NCBI GenBank assembly: GCA_017302635.1
Contig: JAFLCX010000002.1
Coordinates: 62,001-126,000, forward strand
Origin: Hyphomicrobiales bacterium
GTDB lineage: Bacteria > Pseudomonadota > Alphaproteobacteria > Rhizobiales > Beijerinckiaceae
Length of the DNA stretch: 64,000 bases
Direction: 5' to 3'
Each line of letters begins with the position of its first letter. Within the stretch, counting starts at the first letter, position 1. Below are positions 60,416 to 64,000 of the stretch, in pieces. The notes under the pieces are model-generated. The model did no database searches, was not told where the DNA came from, and worked only from the letters and a program-made list of their open reading frames with translations. A program made the position numbers and the translations under genes.

Positions 60416-61237
60416 CTATTCCCAGCCCTTCGGCAGGCTTTCCTCAAGGATCGGCCCGAGGCGGACAGCCCAGCAGGCCTTGGCGAGACCAGTGCGATCA
60501 TCGGTTTCCACCGCAAAGCCGCACAGGGTGGCTTCGCCGTCTGTAGCCTCGAAGCGCCCGGAGGGAGTGGAATTCATCAGCCGGTGCATCGGCGCGGTTT
60601 TCTCGACACCGAGGATGGAATCATAATCGCCGCACATCCCGGCATCGGAGAGATAGGCCGTGCCGCCGGGCAGGATGTGATGATCGGCCGTGGGCACATG
60701 CGTATGCGTGCCAACCACAATGGAGGCGCGGCCATCGACAAAATGCGCCATGACCTGCTTTTCGGACGTGGCCTCCGCGTGCATGTCGATCAGCATAGCA
60801 TCGCAGCCGAGCCCCAGTGGGCAGGCCGCGATCTGGCGCTCGATCTCCACAAACGGATCATCGGAAAGCTGCATGAAGACGCGCCCGATGAGGTTGATGA
60901 CCAGCACGCGCGCGCCGTTTCGCGCTTCCACCAGAGCCGCACCCCGCCCCGGCGTGCCGCGCGAGAAATTCGCCGGGCGGATCAGGCGATGTTCGCGCTC
61001 GATGAACACCAAGGCCTCGCGCTGGTCCCAGGCGTGGTTGCCGAGCGTGACGCAATCGGCGCCTGCATCAAGCAACTCGTTGCAGATGGCTTCGGTGATC
61101 CCGATCGTGCCGGCGGAATTCTCGCCGTTGATCACCACACAATCGAGGTTCCAGCGGGCGCGCAGGCCGGGAAGCTGGCTCTGGACCGCCTCGCGGCCCG
61201 GTTTTCCGACAACATCGCCGAGGAAGAGAATGCGCAT
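60416..61237 (-). CDS. YmdB-type metallophosphoesterase (TIGR00282)
   Basis: 273 residues from MRILFLGDVVGKPGREAV. The metallo-phosphodiesterase motifs are GDVVGKPGR, INGENSAGTIGITE, VTLGNHAWDQREA, IDMHAEATSEKQVMAHFVDGRASIVVGTHTHVPTAD. Bacillus YmdB is a 2',3'/3',5'-cyclic nucleotide phosphodiesterase. In related genomes it lies after fau (5-formyl-THF cyclo-ligase), which is not present here. A longer start at 61345 would read into the 6S RNA gene and is rejected. Confidence 0.93.
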   Translation of the reverse strand: MRILFLGDVVGKPGREAVQSQLPGLRARWNLDCVVINGENSAGTIGITEAICNELLDAGADCVTLGNHAWDQREALVFIEREHRLIRPANFSRGTPGRGAALVEARNGARVLVINLIGRVFMQLSDDPFVEIERQIAACPLGLGCDAMLIDMHAEATSEKQVMAHFVDGRASIVVGTHTHVPTADHHILPGGTAYLSDAGMCGDYDSILGVEKTAPMHRLMNSTPSGRFEATDGEATLCGFAVETDDRTGLAKACWAVRLGPILEESLPKGWE

Positions 61238-61374
61238 AGGGGGGTTGTTTTCAAACGAAGTGGGAACCGGTTCGTGTGAAGAAAACACGACCAACGAGAG
61301 AAATGCGCCCCCGGAACGAGTGCGGGAAACGGGAACAAGAAACATTGCGAGGCCGCAGCGACCGGTGGTTTGTC

Positions 61375-61480
61375 GATCCCGGGAACCTACAAGTGTAGGT
61401 GGGCGCCGTATATCCGGACCCAGGGGTCCAGTCAGGGACAGCTCCCTAAGGATCGTTAAGGCCCCGGGGAAAGTGTAACC
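61375..61480 (-). ncRNA. ssrS: 6S RNA (ends approximate)
   Basis: The - strand reads a CCCCGGGGCC arm, CCTTAACGATCCTTAGGGAG, CTGTCCCTGACTGGACCCCT, GGGTCC-type apical stem, ...CGGCGCCC, then the perfect small hairpin CCTACA-CT-TGTAGG (61398-61385) and the closing GGTTCCCGGG. This long-hairpin-with-bubble organisation and the downstream-of-zapA position are those of alphaproteobacterial 6S RNA, which binds sigma-70 RNA polymerase in stationary phase. The 460 bases between the YmdB gene and the AbiV-like gene otherwise contain only a TGCAAAA-N8-TTTTGCA hairpin (61614-61635). Confidence 0.75.
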
Positions 61481-61697
61481 TGCCGCATCCCACAGCTTCG
61501 CAAGCGGGAATGTAGGGGGTTGGAAGGGAAAACGCTAGGGGGAATGGGGGGTGGGCTTCGTGCCGGACTTTCGCAACACGGAGCCTGTTGGCCTTGCTGC
61601 GGATTTTGAGCGTTGCAAAAATCTTGGATTTTGCACGAAAACCCGCGCTTGGTCGGTTGCTACCGCTCAGGACATGGGCAGGAAAAACAACACTCGT

Positions 61698-62405
61698 TTA
61701 CTGCTTAACACCGAACCGCATGCCGGTCTTGATGTGATCTTGCTCGTATCCGAGCACAGCTTCCGCCATGTCCTGCTGGCCTGCTTTCATTCGCGAGATG
61801 TAGTACTCCCAGAAGTCTTCTGTGTTAAGAATCTCCTTAAACTTGGCCGGTTTCATCGTGAAGACCCGCTCCTGAGCAACCGTGAACTTGGCCGGTTTTT
61901 TTTCGATCACGTGGTGGCGCGCATACGCAAGGCAATTCTCTGCGAGCCTGACACAGTCTTGCGCCGCACTATCGCGGACAACTTCGCGCGGAGTCTGCGC
62001 TCGATCCGGGGAGGCGCGTAGATCACTGTACATCGACGGTTCGCGCCCACGCTTAACGTGTCCGATAAGATTGAGTGCCACCTGCAACGCTTCGCGCTTG
62101 TCCGGGCTACTCAATGCCCAATTGCACATGGCATAATTGATCTTCTCTCCGTGGCTTTCCATCGACCTCTTTAGCCTTGTGCATGTCGCTGGATCAGACA
62201 GGTTTCGGTTCTGTGCATCGAAAGCAAGAAGTGCTTTACCTGCTTCCTCAATGCACGCCACAGCCAAGAAGTAGGCCCGGGCCATGTAACCATGATCCCG
62301 CAAGAGCGAGGCTTCAGTGAGCAATTCATTCGCGTTGCTTAGCGCGGCTTCACTATAAGATTGCATAAGCGTCGTTGTCAGCTTAGGCAAAAGCGGAGCA
62401 CCCAT
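61698..62405 (-). CDS. AbiV-like (HEPN) abortive-infection protein
   Basis: 235 residues from MGAPLLPKLTTTL (ATG 62405, AGGAATAAC before it). ALSNANELLTEASLLRDHGYMARAYFLAVACIEEAGKALLAFDA (about 21-64) is the AbiV pattern 'A..Ll.eA.lL...g.y.rA.fLa.ls.EE.gKa.L', and the rest is helical (HGEKINYAMCNW...). AbiV of Lactococcus blocks phage translation. The gene lies between zapA and 6S RNA on the same strand, where related genomes have no such gene. Composition is lower in GC than the neighbours. Function by motif only. Confidence 0.7.
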   Translation of the reverse strand: MGAPLLPKLTTTLMQSYSEAALSNANELLTEASLLRDHGYMARAYFLAVACIEEAGKALLAFDAQNRNLSDPATCTRLKRSMESHGEKINYAMCNWALSSPDKREALQVALNLIGHVKRGREPSMYSDLRASPDRAQTPREVVRDSAAQDCVRLAENCLAYARHHVIEKKPAKFTVAQERVFTMKPAKFKEILNTEDFWEYYISRMKAGQQDMAEAVLGYEQDHIKTGMRFGVKQ

Positions 62406-62542
62406 AGTTATTCCTGAATGTGGCAGCAGAGGGTAGTATACCTCAAATGCGAACGACAGCTTTGGGCGCGCCGCGGATTCCGTTCGCATAACGCACTTTA
62501 CGGAACGCGTCCGCCATGTTGAATAATTGGTGAGTTCCGCCC

Positions 62543-62563
62543 TCACCCCTCACCCCTCACCCC
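62543..62563. repeat. Three tandem GGGGTGA heptamers at the zapA stop
   Basis: On the - strand GGGGTGA is repeated three times, and the first TGA is the zapA stop codon (62559-62557). A partial fourth unit follows. The tandem lies exactly at the boundary between zapA and the presumed insertion carrying the AbiV-like gene, so it could be a replication-slippage or recombination scar. Confidence 0.75.
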
Positions 62564-62928
62564 TCGCGCTCTTCTCCCGTGAGCGCTCGCGTGATCCGGT
62601 CGACCCGCTCGGCGAGGCCCAGGATCGCCCCGGCGATCTCGCCCTCGCGCTGAGAGCCGGAGCGGCTGGCATCCGAAAGCGCGGCTTCGCGCGCTGAAAT
62701 GGCCTCGGCGGCGGAGGCCGCCTTGCGCCGCTCCTCGCGCGCTTCATCGGCGAGCATCAGGCCGGCCATCACGGCAAGGCGCAGATCGCCGATCTCGCCA
62801 AAGCTCTGGCGCATGGATTTGATGCGGCTGTCGAGATCGGCCGCGAGCGTTTCGAGGTGGCTCTCCTGCCCGTCCTCGCAGGCCATGCGGAACTGCTTGC
62901 CGTCGATGGTGACATTCACCTGCGCCAC
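62557..62928 (-). CDS. zapA: Cell division protein ZapA
   Basis: 123 residues. QVNVTIDGKQFRMACEDGQESHLETLAADLDSRIKSMRQSFGEIGDLRLAVMAGLMLADE matches the ZapA domain, with a C-terminal helical coiled coil (REERRKAASAAEAISAREAAL...). Stabilises FtsZ filaments. DUF4164 upstream (2 bases apart) and 6S RNA downstream are the normal Rhizobiales context. Confidence 0.92.
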   Translation of the reverse strand: MAQVNVTIDGKQFRMACEDGQESHLETLAADLDSRIKSMRQSFGEIGDLRLAVMAGLMLADEAREERRKAASAAEAISAREAALSDASRSGSQREGEIAGAILGLAERVDRITRALTGEEREG

Positions 62929-62930
62929 GT

Positions 62931-63200
62931 TCAGCCCTCCGCGAGCCCGGCGCGCACGGCCGAAATGGCGCGATCGATGCGCGGAACGAGATCATGCAGG
63001 CACTGGTCGGCCTCGCGCCGTGCGCCGGTTTCAAGGTCGAGCATTTCGGCGAGGCGATGGCGATCCTCGCGCATCACGGCCAACTCGGTTTCAAGCGTGG
63101 CGCGGACGCGATCGGCCTCGACATGGCGCAGGGATGCGGCATCGAGACGATCCAAAGCGGCGCTGAGCCGGTTCAGAGCCTCGGCGACAACATCCGGCAT
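62931..63200 (-). CDS. DUF4164 coiled-coil protein
   Basis: 89 residues from MPDVVAEALNRLSAALDRLDAASLRHVEADRVRATLETELAVMREDRHRLAEMLDLETG. Entirely helical with heptads, like the DUF4164 family that always precedes zapA in Rhizobiales. Probably a division-linked coiled coil, role unproven. ATG at 63200 after GGGGGAGTAG. Confidence 0.8.
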   Translation of the reverse strand: MPDVVAEALNRLSAALDRLDAASLRHVEADRVRATLETELAVMREDRHRLAEMLDLETGARREADQCLHDLVPRIDRAISAVRAGLAEG

Positions 63201-63454
63201 GCTACTCCCCCGATCGGCTTCTGCCGGCGAATCACCAGCTCTTCGAGACATCTTCTGACGACGGCGAGCGAAACTAGGCGTTGAATCCGCCGAGTTCAAT
63301 GGCTTTTCCCGCCAAAACTCCGCCGAAGTGATGAGTTCCACCCCTCTTGCGGATTTGCCCGCGCGGGTGAATCTCCGCGAAGAACAAATGGACCGGCTTT
63401 TCTCCAACCCATCAGGGCGGGCGAATGCGGCCAAAATCGGGGCGGGAGGCGAAG

Positions 63455-64000
63455 ATGGCATCGGAACAGGGCGGCTACCAGGCTGTTTACGACGGCTGGA
63501 AATCCAATCCCGAGGGCTTCTGGCGCGCCGAAGCCGCGCACCTCGACTGGATCAGGGCGCCCGAGGCGATCTTCGATGCGAAATCCGGTGCCTATGGCCG
63601 CTGGTTCCCGGATGCGATCTGCAACACGGCTGCAAACTGCCTCGACCGGCACATTGCGGCAGGGCGTGGCGATCAACTCGCGCTCATCTATGACAGCCCG
63701 ATCACCGGCTCGGGCTCGAAGCTCACCTATGCGCAACTCAAGCGCGAGGTGGACCTTCTGGCGCATGCGATCCGGGGTTTCGGGCTCGAGAAGGGCGATC
63801 GCGCCATTCTCTATATGCCGATGGTGCCGGAAGCCGCGATCGCGATGCTGGCTTGCGCGCGGCTTGGTGTCATTCATTCGGTGGTGTTCGGCGGCTTTGC
63901 CGCGCATGAACTCGCGACACGCATCGATGACGCGAAGCCCAAGCTCATTCTGAGTGCCTCCTGCGGCATCGAGCCGGGGCGCGTCGTGGCCTACAAGCCG
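63455..64000 (+). CDS. prpE: Propionyl-CoA synthetase (N-terminal part)
   Basis: 182 residues visible from MASEQGGYQAVYDGWKSNPEGFWRAEAAHLDW, open to the right edge. LTYAQLKREVDLLAHAIRGFGLEKGDRAILYMPMVPEAAIAMLACARLGVIHSVVFGGFAAHELATRIDDA is the acyl-CoA synthetase N-terminus, and the last residues SASCGIEPGRVVAYKP are the propionyl-CoA synthetase-type block (PrpE 'ASCGIE.. R.v.YKP'), which favours prpE over acs. GGGAGGCGAAG precedes the ATG. Activates propionate. Confidence 0.85.
   Translation, partial: MASEQGGYQAVYDGWKSNPEGFWRAEAAHLDWIRAPEAIFDAKSGAYGRWFPDAICNTAANCLDRHIAAGRGDQLALIYDSPITGSGSKLTYAQLKREVDLLAHAIRGFGLEKGDRAILYMPMVPEAAIAMLACARLGVIHSVVFGGFAAHELATRIDDAKPKLILSASCGIEPGRVVAYKP

Noticed and set aside
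60416..61345. Longer start for the YmdB-type protein
   Set aside because: The extra 36 residues lack conservation features and would extend toward the 6S RNA; MRILFLGDVVGKPG is the family start.
1..64000. CRISPR array, rRNA operon, insertion sequence
   Set aside because: No regularly spaced direct repeats of 25-40 bases, no rRNA sequence, and no transposase other than the Mu-type A protein were seen.

Overview
The window is high-GC DNA from an alphaproteobacterium, most likely of the order Hyphomicrobiales (Rhizobiales). This is inferred from the gene order ruvC-ruvA-ruvB-ybgC-tolQRAB-pal-cpoB-tilS-ftsH-glmM, the serC-serA pair, the alphaproteobacterial RpoH, the CTATAT-type -10 box and the REP-like palindromes. 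No 16S rRNA gene is present, so genus is not assignable.

Positions 1 to about 24.7 kb are the left part of a Mu-like transposable prophage, oriented right to left and running off the left edge. From its left end (to the right here) it has: a + strand XRE/S24 repressor with a co-translated secreted protein; an early - strand promoter overlapped by a palindromic operator; then one tightly overlapped early operon (Ner, ParB, a small protein, transposase MuA, ATPase MuB, several small regulators, a DnaA domain IV protein, DUF3164, a second ParB-like protein, a CtrA-like DNA-binding domain, GemA, an MT-A70 methylase and a Mor-type activator). The late genes follow: endolysin, an Acb2-like anti-CBASS candidate, holin candidate, nested Rz/Rz1 spanins, TraR zinc finger, gp25/gp26, terminases, portal, MuF with a toxin-like C-terminus, protease/scaffold, decoration protein, major head protein, gp35 and gp36. 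Tail genes lie outside the window.

From about 24.9 kb onward is chromosome. It holds serC (with a leader resembling the serC RNA motif) and serA; an EamA exporter; a glutamine amidotransferase-like protein overlapped by a MuiA/DUF4139 protein; purA and a membrane protein; rpoH, rluD and tRNA-Glu(CTC); a chemoreceptor; an N-acyl-D-amino-acid deacylase beside an RpiR regulator and a four-gene PotABCD-type ABC transporter; and an outer-membrane beta-barrel protein.

The 45.9-60.4 kb part is a long - strand run of cell envelope and DNA repair genes: ruvC, a secreted protein, ruvA, an AT-rich HEPN-like insertion, ruvB, ybgC, tolQ, tolR, tolA, tolB, pal, cpoB, tilS, ftsH and glmM. The right end holds a YebC regulator, a YmdB-type phosphodiesterase, 6S RNA, an AbiV-like gene, zapA, DUF4164 and the start of a propionyl-CoA synthetase.

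The points most worth following are: (1) the phage early region carries stand-alone look-alikes of host cell-cycle regulators (DnaA domain IV, a CtrA DNA-binding domain and an adenine methylase); (2) an Acb2-like anti-CBASS gene in the late region; (3) two HEPN-superfamily candidates inserted into conserved chromosomal loci, one of them scarlessly between ruvA and ruvB; and (4) unexplained repeats: four 10-bp-phased ATCCCG copies before serC and a 21-bp palindromic sequence present twice in the prophage.
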